The notes under the pieces: model-generated
Database searches by the model: none
Told to the model about the DNA's origin: nothing
The model's input: only the letters and a program-made list of their open reading frames with translations
Program-made: the position numbers and the translations under genes
Part shown: in pieces, positions 1 through 6,384 of the stretch
How the letters are laid out: the number at the start of each line of letters is the position of its first letter
Position numbering within the stretch: the first letter of the stretch is position 1
Source of the DNA: Pedosphaera sp.
GTDB taxonomy: Bacteria; Verrucomicrobiota; Verrucomicrobiae; Limisphaerales; Pedosphaeraceae
Assembly: GCA_028293265.1 (NCBI GenBank)
Contig: JAQGPB010000396.1
Coordinates: 1-6,384, forward strand
Reading direction: 5' to 3'
DNA: 6,384 nt

Positions 1-1311
1 CAGGCCACTTACAACGCGTTCTATTTCGTGACGCTCAAGCCGTGGAGCCAGCGAAAAAAATCCTCGGAACAATATGAAGCCATTCGCACCCGCTTGAATG
101 ATGAGCTGGGGAAGTTGCCGGAAGCGACCGTGTTTGCCTTTTCGCCGCCTTCCATTCCCGGCGTCGGCACCTCCGGCGGTTTCACCTTCATGCTGGAAGA
201 CCGCTCCGGCAAACAAGACCTTTCCTTCCTCACGCAAAATCTCGACAAATTCATGGCGGCGGCCAAAAAGCGTCCTGAACTGGCCGGCATCACCACCACC
301 TACCTGCCGAGTGTGCCCCAGGTTTTCGCCAAGGTGGACCGCGACAAGGTGTTGAAACAGGGAGTTCCGATCGGTGACGTTTACCTGACGCTGCAAACAT
401 TCATGGGCGGCAACTTCATAAATTACTTCAACCGCTTTGGCCGCCAGTGGCAGGTCTATCTCGAGGCCGAGAATCAATACCGCGCGCGCGCCGAAAATCT
501 CGGCCTCTTTTACGTCCGGAACAGCGCCGGGCAGAGCCTTCCCCTCTCCGCCTTCACCGAGATTCAACCCCGCATCGGGCCGGAATACATCATGCACTAC
601 AATGAATTTCCCTGCGCGCAAATCAACGGCTCGGCGGCGGCCGGCTACAGTTCCGGCCAGGCCAACGCCGCGCTGGAGCAGGTCTTCGCGCAAACGATGC
701 CCAAGCTCATGGGCTACGATTATTTCGGCATCTCGTTCCAGGAAAAGCAGGCGCAGCAGGGAGTTTCGCAGGGCCTGATTTTCGGCCTGTCGCTGGTGTG
801 CGTGTTTCTGATTCTCGCCGCGCAATATGAAAGCTGGTCACTGCCCTTCAGCGTTTTGCTGGGCACGCCCACCGCCATCCTGGGCGCCTTCGTGGCCTTG
901 AACGCGCGCGGGCTGCAGAACAATGTCTATGCCCAGATCGGCCTGATCATGCTCATCGGGCTCGCCGCAAAGAACGCCATCCTCATCGTCGCGTTTGCAA
1001 AAAGCGAATATGAAGGCGGCAAATCCATCATTGATGCCGCGCAAGGCGGCGCCAGCATCCGCCTCCGCCCCATTTTGATGACCTCCTTTGCCTTCGTGCT
1101 CGGCTGCGTTCCGCTCTGGATCGCCTCCGGTTCCGGAGCGGTTTCGCGCCGTACTCTGGGCACAGTTGTCATCGGCGGGATGCTCGGCGCGACCTTCGTG
1201 GACACGCTCATCGTCCCGGTCACCTTTTACGTCGTCGAAAAAACCGTCGCGCGTTTCAGCAAGAAATCTGGGGACGAACCCCCGCCGGAACCACCAGAAC
1301 CAGCCGGATGA
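1..1311 (+). CDS. RND multidrug efflux permease, AcrB/HAE1-like (C-terminal part, 5' cut by window)
   Basis: This is the last ~436 residues of a proton-driven inner-membrane efflux pump; the frame is open from base 1, so the true start lies upstream. Family members are about 1,050 residues. The first ~250 visible residues are periplasmic porter/docking domain. From about residue 257 hydrophobic segments alternate with short loops, as in TM8-TM12 of AcrB. The [11 protein letters not shown] motif (Lys324 here, 112 residues before the end) corresponds to the TM10 segment carrying the proton-relay lysine AcrB K940, which is 109 residues from its end. The [12 protein letters not shown] and final [19 protein letters not shown] stretches are also family hallmarks. 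The tail is short and proline-rich ([10 protein letters not shown]). The stop codon overlaps the start of the outer-membrane channel gene by 4 bases, so the two are translationally coupled. Export of hydrophobic or amphiphilic compounds is inferred from the family; the substrate cannot be read from the sequence. Confidence 0.95.
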   Translation, partial: QATYNAFYFVTLKPWSQRKKSSEQYEAIRTRLNDELGKLPEATVFAFSPPSIPGVGTSGGFTFMLEDRSGKQDLSFLTQNLDKFMAAAKKRPELAGITTTYLPSVPQVFAKVDRDKVLKQGVPIGDVYLTLQTFMGGNFINYFNRFGRQWQVYLEAENQYRARAENLGLFYVRNSAGQSLPLSAFTEIQPRIGPEYIMHYNEFPCAQINGSAAAGYSSGQANAALEQVFAQTMPKLMGYDYFGISFQEKQAQQGVSQGLIFGLSLVCVFLILAAQYESWSLPFSVLLGTPTAILGAFVALNARGLQNNVYAQIGLIMLIGLAAKNAILIVAFAKSEYEGGKSIIDAAQGGASIRLRPILMTSFAFVLGCVPLWIASGSGAVSRRTLGTVVIGGMLGATFVDTLIVPVTFYVVEKTVARFSKKSGDEPPPEPPEPAG

Positions 1312-2804
1312 TCATGGAACTCAGTCGAAAGGAGCGGCACCTTGGCATTGCCGCCATCGGAGTGCGGCTTGGTATCTCAGGCTTTGGACTTTGCATTTTG
1401 CTCATCGCCGGTTGCGCCGTGGGACCAAATTACCGCCGTCCCGCCCTGAACCCGCCGCCCGTTTTTCGCGGCGAAATGCAGGCTGCAACCAATTCCTTCG
1501 CCGACCTTCCCTGGTGGCAGATTTTTCACGACGACACCTTGCAGGAATTGATCCGCATCGCCCTCACGAACAATTACGATCTCCGCGTCGCCGTCAGCCG
1601 GGTCGAACAGGCCCACGCCGTCATGATCGAAACGCGGTCACAGCTCTTGCCGCAAATCAACTATACCGGCCTGGGCATAACCGAAAAAAACATCAGCACC
1701 AGCGGCGCGCTCTTTTCCAGCGCGACGACCAGCGGGGGCCTGAACACTACGACCGCGTCCAGCGGCCGGACCACCTTCTACCTGGGCGACTTGAATACAA
1801 CCTGGGAGATTGATCTTTGGGGCCGCATCCGCCGGCTCACCGAATCCGACCGCGCGCAATATTTCTCCAGCATCGAGGCTCGGCGCAACGTCACCATTTC
1901 CCTCATTGCCCAGGTCGCGCAGGATTATTTCCAATTGCTCGCCCTGGACCGCGAACTGGCCATCGCCCGGGAGACGACCAATTCCTACGGCGACAGCCTG
2001 AAAATTTTCGACCAACGGCTGCGCGGCGGCGTCGCCTCCAAGCTGGAAACATCCTCCGCCGAGGCCCTGCTCTATGCCACCGCCGCCACCATCCCCGATC
2101 TCGAACGCCAGATTGCCCTGCAGGAAAACGCGCTCAGTTACCTGCTCGGCCTGTATCCCGGCGCCATCAGGCGCGACCATTCCCGGCTGCTGAACGAATC
2201 GCTGCCGGACGTCCCCGCCGGCCTCCCCTCCGCCCTGCTCGAGCGCCGGCCGGACATTCGCGAAGCGGAGCAGCAACTCCGTTCCGCCAACGCCCAGGTC
2301 GGTGTCGCCGTCGGCAATTTTTTCCCCCAGCTCACCCTCACCGGGCTGTTCGGGCAGGTCAGCCCCACTCTGTCCGCCTTCTCCGGGGGCGGCGTCAACG
2401 CCTGGAACGCCGCCGCGAACCTCACCGGCCCGATTTTCCAGGGCGGAAAACTGAAGGCGCAATATCACCAGGCCAAAGCCTTGCGGGATCAATATGTCTG
2501 GCAATACCGCGGTGCCGTGCTGACCGCGTTCCAGGAAGTTTCCAGTTCGCTCGTCGCCCGCGAAAAATACGCCGCCGAGCGCATCCAGCAAGCCCGCGCC
2601 GTCGAGGCCTACCGCGAGGCCACCAAGGTTTCGCTCCAGCGTTATCGCCTCGGCGAGTCGAGCTACTATGAAGTGCTCCAGGAACAGCAGCTCCTTTTCC
2701 CGGCGGAAAATACGCTCGTGCAAATCGAGCTGAACCAGCTTGTCACCGTCGTTCAGCTCTACCTCCAGCTCGGCGGCGGCTGGGAGACCGGCCCGCAACC
2801 CTGA
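1308..2804 (+). CDS. Outer-membrane efflux lipoprotein, OprM/NodT family (TolC-like)
   Basis: A complete 498-residue protein, normal length for the family. It should form the trimeric outer-membrane exit duct of the RND pump encoded immediately upstream. The N-terminus has a basic region, a hydrophobic core and a lipobox LIAGC with Cys36 as the lipidation site, followed by the classic VGPNYRRP. Other hallmarks are [17 protein letters not shown] (start of the first outer-membrane efflux repeat), [10 protein letters not shown], and in the second half [15 protein letters not shown] followed by FFPQLTLTG. Two repeats of the OEP domain are therefore present. The chosen ATG overlaps the pump's stop as ATGA; an in-frame ATG two codons later (1314) is equally possible and leaves the signal peptide intact. 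A Ser/Thr/Gly-rich insert sits around residues 127-155, ahead of EIDLWG; it probably contributes to the beta-barrel loops (inference). No adaptor protein gene follows, so it is expected 5' of the pump. Confidence 0.95.
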   Translation: MIMELSRKERHLGIAAIGVRLGISGFGLCILLIAGCAVGPNYRRPALNPPPVFRGEMQAATNSFADLPWWQIFHDDTLQELIRIALTNNYDLRVAVSRVEQAHAVMIETRSQLLPQINYTGLGITEKNISTSGALFSSATTSGGLNTTTASSGRTTFYLGDLNTTWEIDLWGRIRRLTESDRAQYFSSIEARRNVTISLIAQVAQDYFQLLALDRELAIARETTNSYGDSLKIFDQRLRGGVASKLETSSAEALLYATAATIPDLERQIALQENALSYLLGLYPGAIRRDHSRLLNESLPDVPAGLPSALLERRPDIREAEQQLRSANAQVGVAVGNFFPQLTLTGLFGQVSPTLSAFSGGGVNAWNAAANLTGPIFQGGKLKAQYHQAKALRDQYVWQYRGAVLTAFQEVSSSLVAREKYAAERIQQARAVEAYREATKVSLQRYRLGESSYYEVLQEQQLLFPAENTLVQIELNQLVTVVQLYLQLGGGWETGPQP

Positions 2805-2846
2805 GCTTGCAACCATGCGTCGCCCGGCTAAGGGCCTATCTCGGCA

Positions 2847-2870
2847 GGAGAAACGCCGTGTTTTTTCTCC
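2847..2870 (+). terminator. Possible weak terminator hairpin after the efflux operon
   Basis: The sequence GGAGAAA (2847-2853) can pair with TTTCTCC (2864-2870) around a 10-base loop, 42 bases after the channel gene's stop. The six-T run lies in the loop and 3' arm rather than after the stem, so it is not a textbook intrinsic terminator. It is listed because it is the closest hairpin to the end of the operon. Confidence 0.25.
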
Positions 2871-2890
2871 CTCGCCCCCTTGGGGGAGAG
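2871..2890. repeat. C/G palindrome, candidate dispersed intergenic repeat
   Basis: The 20-base element CTCGCCCCCTTGGGGGAGAG is a near-perfect palindrome: CTC-n-CCCCC, TT at the centre, GGGGG-n-GAG, with one mismatch pair (2874/2887). Elements of this C-rich/G-rich look are common as dispersed intergenic repeats in GC-rich bacterial genomes. Only one copy is visible here, so its repeat status is inference. Together with the preceding hairpin it could also act as a transcription or mRNA-stability barrier between the two operons. Confidence 0.4.
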
Positions 2891-2936
2891 CAGCCCTGTT
2901 GGGTGCTGATCCAGCTTGAGGTCCGGCGTCGTGCAT

Positions 2937-2950
2937 GGGGGACTTCCCCC
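2937..2950. repeat. Short G5/C5 hairpin
   Basis: GGGGG (2937-2941), loop ACTT, then CCCCC (2946-2950) gives a five-pair all-GC stem-loop about 45 bases after the C/G palindrome. No T-run follows, so a terminator call is not supported. It may be part of the same intergenic repeat unit. Confidence 0.3.
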
Positions 2951-2954
2951 CGTA

Positions 2955-3084
2955 GTTTGAGCGTCGTGTTTGTCTGATAATCTTAATCAAACGCATGCCA
3001 CAAGCGAACAGGTTCATAAATGATTAACTCGAACCAGACCTTCGTTATTGTGTCTTACCCACAACTTTATGAAAATAATCTTGC
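2955..3084 (+). promoter_or_regulatory. AT-rich leader, probable promoter region of the kai operon
   Basis: Base composition changes sharply to AT-rich over about 130 bp directly before kaiC, the normal sign of a promoter region in GC-rich DNA. GATAAT (2976-2981) and AATAAT (3074-3079) each match five of six bases of a sigma70 -10 box, but neither has a convincing -35 box at 16-18 bp. A perfect 7-base inverted repeat, TTAATCA (2983-2989) and TGATTAA (3021-3027), could be an operator. A second imperfect inverted repeat GTTTG/CAAAC lies at 2968-2972 and 2988-2992. The exact promoter is not assigned. Confidence 0.35.
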
Positions 3085-4845
3085 ATGATAACTAATGGTC
3101 ACAAGCAGCCCGGCTCCCCGGCGGCTCGTTTGCCCAAGTGTCCCACGGGCATCCAAGGTCTCGACGAAATCACCGGCGGCGGGTTGCCGCGCGGGCGGCC
3201 CACGCTGGTATGTGGCGGCGCGGGTTGCGGCAAGACGCTTTTCGCCGCGGAATTCCTCGTGCGCGGCGCGGCGCAGTTCGGCGAGGCGGGCGTTTTCATG
3301 TCCTTCGAGGAGACCGACGCGGAGTTGAAGGCCAACGTCGCGTCGCTCGGATTTGATCTGCCGGGGCTGGTGCGGCGCAAAAAAATTGTGCTCGACCATG
3401 TGCACATCGAGCGCAGTGAAATCACGGAGACCGGCGAGTACGACCTGGAAGGATTGTTCGTCCGGCTCAATTACGCGATTGATTCCATCGGCGCCAAACG
3501 CGTGGTGCTGGACACGCTCGAAGCCCTCTTCTCCGGCCTGCCGAACGAAGCCATCCTGCGCGCCGAGTTGCGGCGGCTCTTCCGCTGGCTCAAAGATAAA
3601 GGCGTGACCGCCGTCATCACGGCCGAACGCGGGCGCGAACAACTGACGCGTCACGGGCTGGAGGAATATGTGTCCGATTGCGTCATCCTGCTCGATCACC
3701 GGGTCAATGACCAGATTGCCACGCGGCATCTGCGGGTGGTGAAATACCGCGGCGCGCTGCACGGCACCAATGAATTTCCGTTCCTCATCGGTGATGCCGG
3801 CCTCAGTGTGTTGCCCATCACGTCGCTGTCGCTGAACCACGAGGTGTCGAACGAGCGGATCGCCACCGGCATTCCCCGGCTCGATGCGATGCTGGGCGGG
3901 CGGGGTTTTTTTCGCGGCAGCAGCATTCTGCTCACGGGCACGCCCGGCACCGGCAAGACCATCATCGCCGCCAATTTTGCCCAGGCCGCCGGCCGGCGCG
4001 GAGAACGCGTCCTCTTCTTCTCGTTCGAGGAGTCGCCCCACCAGATCATCCGCAACATGCATTCCATCGGCTTGCGCCTGGATCCGCTGGTCAAGCGCGG
4101 ACTGCTCCGGTTTCACTCGGCGCGACCCTCGCTTTACGGCCTGGAGATGCATCTGGCCACGATGTTCAAGGAAATCGCGGCCTTTCAACCCGAAGTCGTC
4201 ATCATTGACCCGATCACCAGCCTGTTGGAATCAGGCACCGATTCCGAGACCAAGGGGATGGTGACGCGGCTGATTGATTATTTGAAGGCCGGGCAGATCA
4301 CTTCGCTGTTCACCAGCCTGACCCGGGGCGGCCATGCGCTGGCACAAAGTGAAGCGGCCATGTCCTCGCTCATGGATTCCTGGCTCTTGCTGCAGGACTT
4401 TGAAGGCAACGGCGAACGCAACCGCGTGCTCTACGTGTTGAAAGCGCGGGGCATGGCGCATTCCAACCAGATCCGCGAGTTCCTGATTTCGGATCATGGC
4501 ATTGACCTCGTGGACGCCTACATCGGCCCGAGCGGAGTCCTGACCGGTTCCGCCCGCGTGGCGCAAAATTCCCTCGAAAAAGCCGCCGTGCTCGCCGGCC
4601 AGCAGGAGGCTGCCCAGCTCAAGCGTGAGGTGGAGCGCAAACGCGCGGCGCTCGAACGGCAGATCAGCGGACTGCGCTCCGAGCATGAAGCCTCTGCCGA
4701 AGAACTTCGGCGTATTGCCGAACAGGTCGGAACCCAAACTCTCTTGCTGACCACCGAGCGGACCGAATTGGGCCGCTTGCGTCAGGCGGATGTTTCCGTG
4801 TCGGCCGGCGCGCGGGGCAAGACCAGGCTGAACCACAGAAAATGA
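3085..4845 (+). CDS. kaiC: KaiC circadian-clock-type ATPase/autokinase, double-domain with C-terminal coiled coil
   Basis: A 586-residue RecA-like double ATPase. The CI domain starts near residue 17 ([19 protein letters not shown]) with Walker A GGAGCGKT at 44-51, catalytic Glu75-Glu76 in SFEE and Walker B Asp143. The CII domain starts near residue 258 with Walker A GTPGTGKT at 285-292, Glu315-Glu316 in SFEE and Walker B Asp375 (VVIIDP). By alignment to cyanobacterial KaiC, the autophosphorylation pair Ser431/Thr432 corresponds to Ser427/Ser428 ([14 protein letters not shown]), a Ser-Ser type. [13 protein letters not shown] closes CII. After residue ~494 a highly charged Lys/Glu/Arg/Gln-rich helix with heptad-like spacing runs to about 570, longer than the cyanobacterial tail. 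Ser-Ser sites plus a C-terminal coiled coil are known from the KaiA-independent R. sphaeroides KaiC, where the coils hold two hexamers together. ATG 3085 is the only reasonable start: an in-frame TAA lies at 3076 and no clear Shine-Dalgarno precedes it. The gene overlaps the first kaiB by 4 bases. Confidence 0.96.
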   Translation: MITNGHKQPGSPAARLPKCPTGIQGLDEITGGGLPRGRPTLVCGGAGCGKTLFAAEFLVRGAAQFGEAGVFMSFEETDAELKANVASLGFDLPGLVRRKKIVLDHVHIERSEITETGEYDLEGLFVRLNYAIDSIGAKRVVLDTLEALFSGLPNEAILRAELRRLFRWLKDKGVTAVITAERGREQLTRHGLEEYVSDCVILLDHRVNDQIATRHLRVVKYRGALHGTNEFPFLIGDAGLSVLPITSLSLNHEVSNERIATGIPRLDAMLGGRGFFRGSSILLTGTPGTGKTIIAANFAQAAGRRGERVLFFSFEESPHQIIRNMHSIGLRLDPLVKRGLLRFHSARPSLYGLEMHLATMFKEIAAFQPEVVIIDPITSLLESGTDSETKGMVTRLIDYLKAGQITSLFTSLTRGGHALAQSEAAMSSLMDSWLLLQDFEGNGERNRVLYVLKARGMAHSNQIREFLISDHGIDLVDAYIGPSGVLTGSARVAQNSLEKAAVLAGQQEAAQLKREVERKRAALERQISGLRSEHEASAEELRRIAEQVGTQTLLLTTERTELGRLRQADVSVSAGARGKTRLNHRK

Positions 4846-5174
4846 TGAAACCCAGATCAGTGAAACCACCGGTCTCCGCGTCCGGACGCCGGCCAGCCAA
4901 ACTCTGGCAACTGCGCCTTTACGTGGCCGGTCACACACCCAAATCGCTGGCGGCCTTCGCGAACTTGAAGGGTATTTGCGAAAGCCATCTCAAGGGCCGC
5001 TATCGCATCGAGGTGATTGATTTGTTGGAGCAGCCCCAGCTTTCCAAGGGAGACCAGATCCTGGCGGTTCCCACGCTGGTCCGCAAATTGCCGCAGCCCG
5101 TCCGAAAAATCATCGGCGACTTGTCCGACACCGAACGCGTCCTGGTCGGCCTGGATTTGTTTTCCGCCGCCTGA
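4842..5174 (+). CDS. kaiB: KaiB (first copy), canonical-like KaiC partner
   Basis: A 110-residue thioredoxin-like KaiB protein. The core runs from residue 24 ([12 protein letters not shown]) through [10 protein letters not shown] and [20 protein letters not shown] to LVGLDL, and is close to cyanobacterial KaiB along its whole length. The Gly and Asp of GLDL (103 and 105), equivalent to positions that control KaiB fold switching (G88/D90 in Synechococcus), are present. The tyrosine before the first strand of cyanobacterial KaiB is Trp22 here. There is a basic, proline-containing N-terminal extension of ~20 residues, and the acidic C-terminal tail of cyanobacterial KaiB is missing (it ends FSAA). 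KaiB binds the CI ring of phosphorylated KaiC in the known systems. The ATG overlaps the kaiC stop (ATGATG: ATG 4842 or in-frame 4845), so it is translationally coupled. Its closeness to true KaiB makes it the best candidate for the KaiC-binding partner (inference). Confidence 0.93.
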   Translation: MMKPRSVKPPVSASGRRPAKLWQLRLYVAGHTPKSLAAFANLKGICESHLKGRYRIEVIDLLEQPQLSKGDQILAVPTLVRKLPQPVRKIIGDLSDTERVLVGLDLFSAA

Positions 5175-5188
5175 CCGGGACGAACGCC

Positions 5189-5542
5189 ATGAAAACTCTC
5201 AAGAACAGCCGCGCGACCAAGGCCTTTGAAAAGACCCTGGCCACCCCGCCCACGGGCAGATACGTCCTGCGCCTGTACGTGGCGGGAGCCACCGACCGTT
5301 CGCGCCAGGCCATCCTGCGCGCGCGTCAACTCTGCGAAACCGAACTCAATGGCAACTTCGAGCTGCAAGTGATTGACGTTTACCAGCAGCCCATCCTGGC
5401 GCGGGACGGCCAGATCGTCGCCACCCCGACGCTCGTTCGGGAATTCCCGAAGCCGGTGCGCCGGCTCATTGGCAACCTGTCCAACACCGCCGGCCTGTTC
5501 GTCGGGCTGGATTTGGACACCAAAGGCAAAAACGCCCTTTGA
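5189..5542 (+). CDS. kaiB2: KaiB-family protein (second, divergent copy)
   Basis: A 117-residue KaiB homologue 14 bases after the first kaiB. It aligns without gaps to the first copy over 86 residues (24-109), with about half the positions identical by my count. LRLYVAGATDRS, VIDVYQQP, ATPTLVREFPKPVRRLIGNLS and FVGLDL are the shared blocks; Tyr25 before the first strand is kept. Differences are GHTP changed to GATD, a charged RQAILRARQ first helix, and a Lys/Gly-rich tail (DTKGKNAL). A modest GGGA (5177-5180) lies 8 bases before the ATG. The stop overlaps the presumed TTG start of the histidine kinase. The position between kaiB and a kinase gene suggests that it may link KaiC to that kinase, in the way the KaiB-like N-terminal domain of cyanobacterial SasA does; this is inference. 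The kaiB2 label denotes order here, not a defined orthologue group. Confidence 0.9.
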   Translation: MKTLKNSRATKAFEKTLATPPTGRYVLRLYVAGATDRSRQAILRARQLCETELNGNFELQVIDVYQQPILARDGQIVATPTLVREFPKPVRRLIGNLSNTAGLFVGLDLDTKGKNAL

Positions 5543-6384
5543 AAACCGCCCAGGGACAACCCTCCTCCCGCCCCGCGCCGTCACCCGCGCGGGTCCGCAA
5601 CCAGGTCGGCGGGACGAAGGCTCCCGAGCTTTCCGCACTCCGCGCGCGCCTGGCCGAGGCAGAGGAAACGCTCTCTGCCATCCGCGCCGGCGAAGTGGAT
5701 GCGGTGGTGGTCGCTGGCAAGGCCGGCCCGCAAGTGTTCACGCTGCAAGGCGCGGAGCAAGCCTATCGCGTGCTCATCGAATCCATGAACGAGGGGGCGC
5801 TGACGCTCACGGCTGACAAGCGGATTCTTTATGCCAACCAATGCTTTGCCCGGATGGTCAAATGCCCGCTGGAACAGGTGATGGGCAGTTCCTTTCGCCA
5901 TTTTCTCTCCGTTGAAGACCTGGCGACGCTCGGACCACTCCTGCAACAGGCCGACAAATCCGGCACGAAGATCCAGATGCTGCTAAAGGCCCGCGACGGT
6001 TCGCAGATGCCGGTGCATATCTCCATCCGTCCGCTGGCAAAGACCGGTTCCAAAAACGATGCCATTGGCATGGTGGTGACGGACATGACCGAGGCCCGCC
6101 GGGCCGCCAGTCAGCAGGAGACGGCGCGCTTATATGCGCAGGTCCGCGAACATGCGGCCGAGCTTGAGCGCCGGGTTGACGAACGAACGAGCCAACTGCT
6201 CAACGCCAATCAGGAACTTGAGGCTTTCGAATCATCCGTATCGCATGACCTGAGGGCTCCCTTGCGTCACATCACGGGTTTTTCCCACCTCCTGATCGAG
6301 AGTTATGCGTCGCAGTTCCCGGAAGGTGCCCGGGACTTTATCAATAAGATACTCGTCGGCACTCAGGAAATGGCGTGCCTGATC
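5539..6384 (+). CDS. Cytoplasmic PAS-domain sensor histidine kinase (3' end cut by window)
   Basis: 282 codons are visible and the frame is open at the window end. Layout: a Pro/Ser/Arg-rich unstructured stretch (~1-32); a helical block around residues 34-75 containing EAEETLSAIRAGEVDAVVV, then QVFTLQGAEQ; a PAS/PAC domain from YRVLIESMNEG at residue 76 to about 188, ending GMVVTDMTEARRA; a coiled-coil linker (~189-228); then the HisKA dimerisation domain with H-box ESSVSHDLRAPLRHITGFS, phospho-acceptor His236. No membrane segment or signal peptide is visible, so it should be soluble. The ATP-binding domain and any receiver domain lie beyond the window. The helical block before the PAS domain is one I recognise from kinases next to kaiBC in other bacteria (memory, not a search). 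TTG 5539 is the only usual start codon between the kaiB2 end and that block, and it overlaps kaiB2's TGA as TTGA; a GTG further upstream inside kaiB2 cannot be fully excluded. Role: output, and possibly input, component of the Kai system (inference). Confidence 0.9.
   Translation, partial: MKTAQGQPSSRPAPSPARVRNQVGGTKAPELSALRARLAEAEETLSAIRAGEVDAVVVAGKAGPQVFTLQGAEQAYRVLIESMNEGALTLTADKRILYANQCFARMVKCPLEQVMGSSFRHFLSVEDLATLGPLLQQADKSGTKIQMLLKARDGSQMPVHISIRPLAKTGSKNDAIGMVVTDMTEARRAASQQETARLYAQVREHAAELERRVDERTSQLLNANQELEAFESSVSHDLRAPLRHITGFSHLLIESYASQFPEGARDFINKILVGTQEMACLI

Noticed and set aside
1088..1813. 241-codon + strand frame spanning the pump/channel junction
   Set aside because: It is out of frame with both conserved genes, and its Ser/Arg/Pro/His-rich composition is typical of a shifted GC-rich frame.
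1638..3017. 459-codon open frame on the minus strand opposite the outer-membrane channel gene
   Set aside because: It is antisense to a clear OprM-family gene, its product is Gly/Glu/Ala-rich low-complexity sequence with no recognisable domain, and long antisense frames are expected in GC-rich coding DNA.
2805..3084. Possible small gene, tRNA or riboswitch in the inter-operon gap
   Set aside because: I see no credible start with coding character, no tRNA-like cloverleaf, and only short simple hairpins. Nothing beyond the listed hairpins and AT-rich leader is supported.
3067..4188. 373-codon open frame on the minus strand opposite kaiC
   Set aside because: It mirrors the codon pattern of kaiC, has no recognisable motif, and would run against a strongly supported gene.
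3085..4845. Reading the double-ATPase gene as RadA/DnaB-like or as a single-domain KaiC-like archaeal protein
   Set aside because: Both domains carry the KaiC pattern (GI..LD....GG.. start, Walker A, SFEE pair, IREFLISD ending), and the next two genes are KaiB, which settles the family.
5373..5816. 147-codon + strand frame across the kaiB2/kinase junction, considered as a separate gene or a frameshifted kinase start
   Set aside because: Its Ser/Pro/Arg-rich product shows no domain, while frame 1 from TTG 5539 continues cleanly into the PAS and HisKA domains, so no frameshift is needed.

Overview
The window is a 6.4 kb stretch of GC-rich bacterial DNA (roughly 60% GC by eye). All supported genes lie on the + strand, in two blocks separated by a non-coding gap of about 280 bp. 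Ribosome-binding sites are weak or absent, genes are joined by 4-base stop/start overlaps, and one gene appears to start at TTG. The gene style and the KaiC type fit an environmental Gram-negative of the Verrucomicrobiota/Planctomycetota/Acidobacteriota/Proteobacteria kind. I lean weakly to Verrucomicrobiota but cannot prove it from this sequence.

Block 1 (1-2804) is the end of a multidrug-type efflux operon. It holds the C-terminal ~436 residues of an RND (AcrB/HAE1-like) inner-membrane pump, coupled by an ATGA overlap to a complete outer-membrane lipoprotein channel of the OprM/NodT (TolC-like) family. The periplasmic adaptor that normally completes such a tripartite system would lie upstream of the window (inference).

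The gap (2805-3084) holds three short hairpin-capable sequences, two of them almost pure C/G palindromes. An AT-rich leader follows, which probably carries the promoter of block 2.

Block 2 (3085 to the window edge) is a tightly packed Kai-clock-type operon: a double-domain KaiC ATPase, two successive and clearly different KaiB proteins, and the first 282 codons of a cytoplasmic PAS sensor histidine kinase. The kinase is cut by the window edge and starts at TTG inside the stop of the second kaiB. KaiC keeps both Walker A motifs and both catalytic Glu-Glu pairs. It has Ser-Ser (427/428) where the cyanobacterial clock protein has Ser-Thr, and it carries a long C-terminal coiled coil. Both traits match the KaiA-independent KaiC of Rhodobacter sphaeroides rather than the cyanobacterial type. 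No kaiA is visible. The likely working model is an hourglass-type or damped timing/energy sensor: KaiC phosphorylation and ATPase state is read by one or both KaiB proteins and passed to the PAS histidine kinase. Components of this kind are known outside cyanobacteria; the tandem divergent KaiB pair next to a kinase is the most interesting point here.
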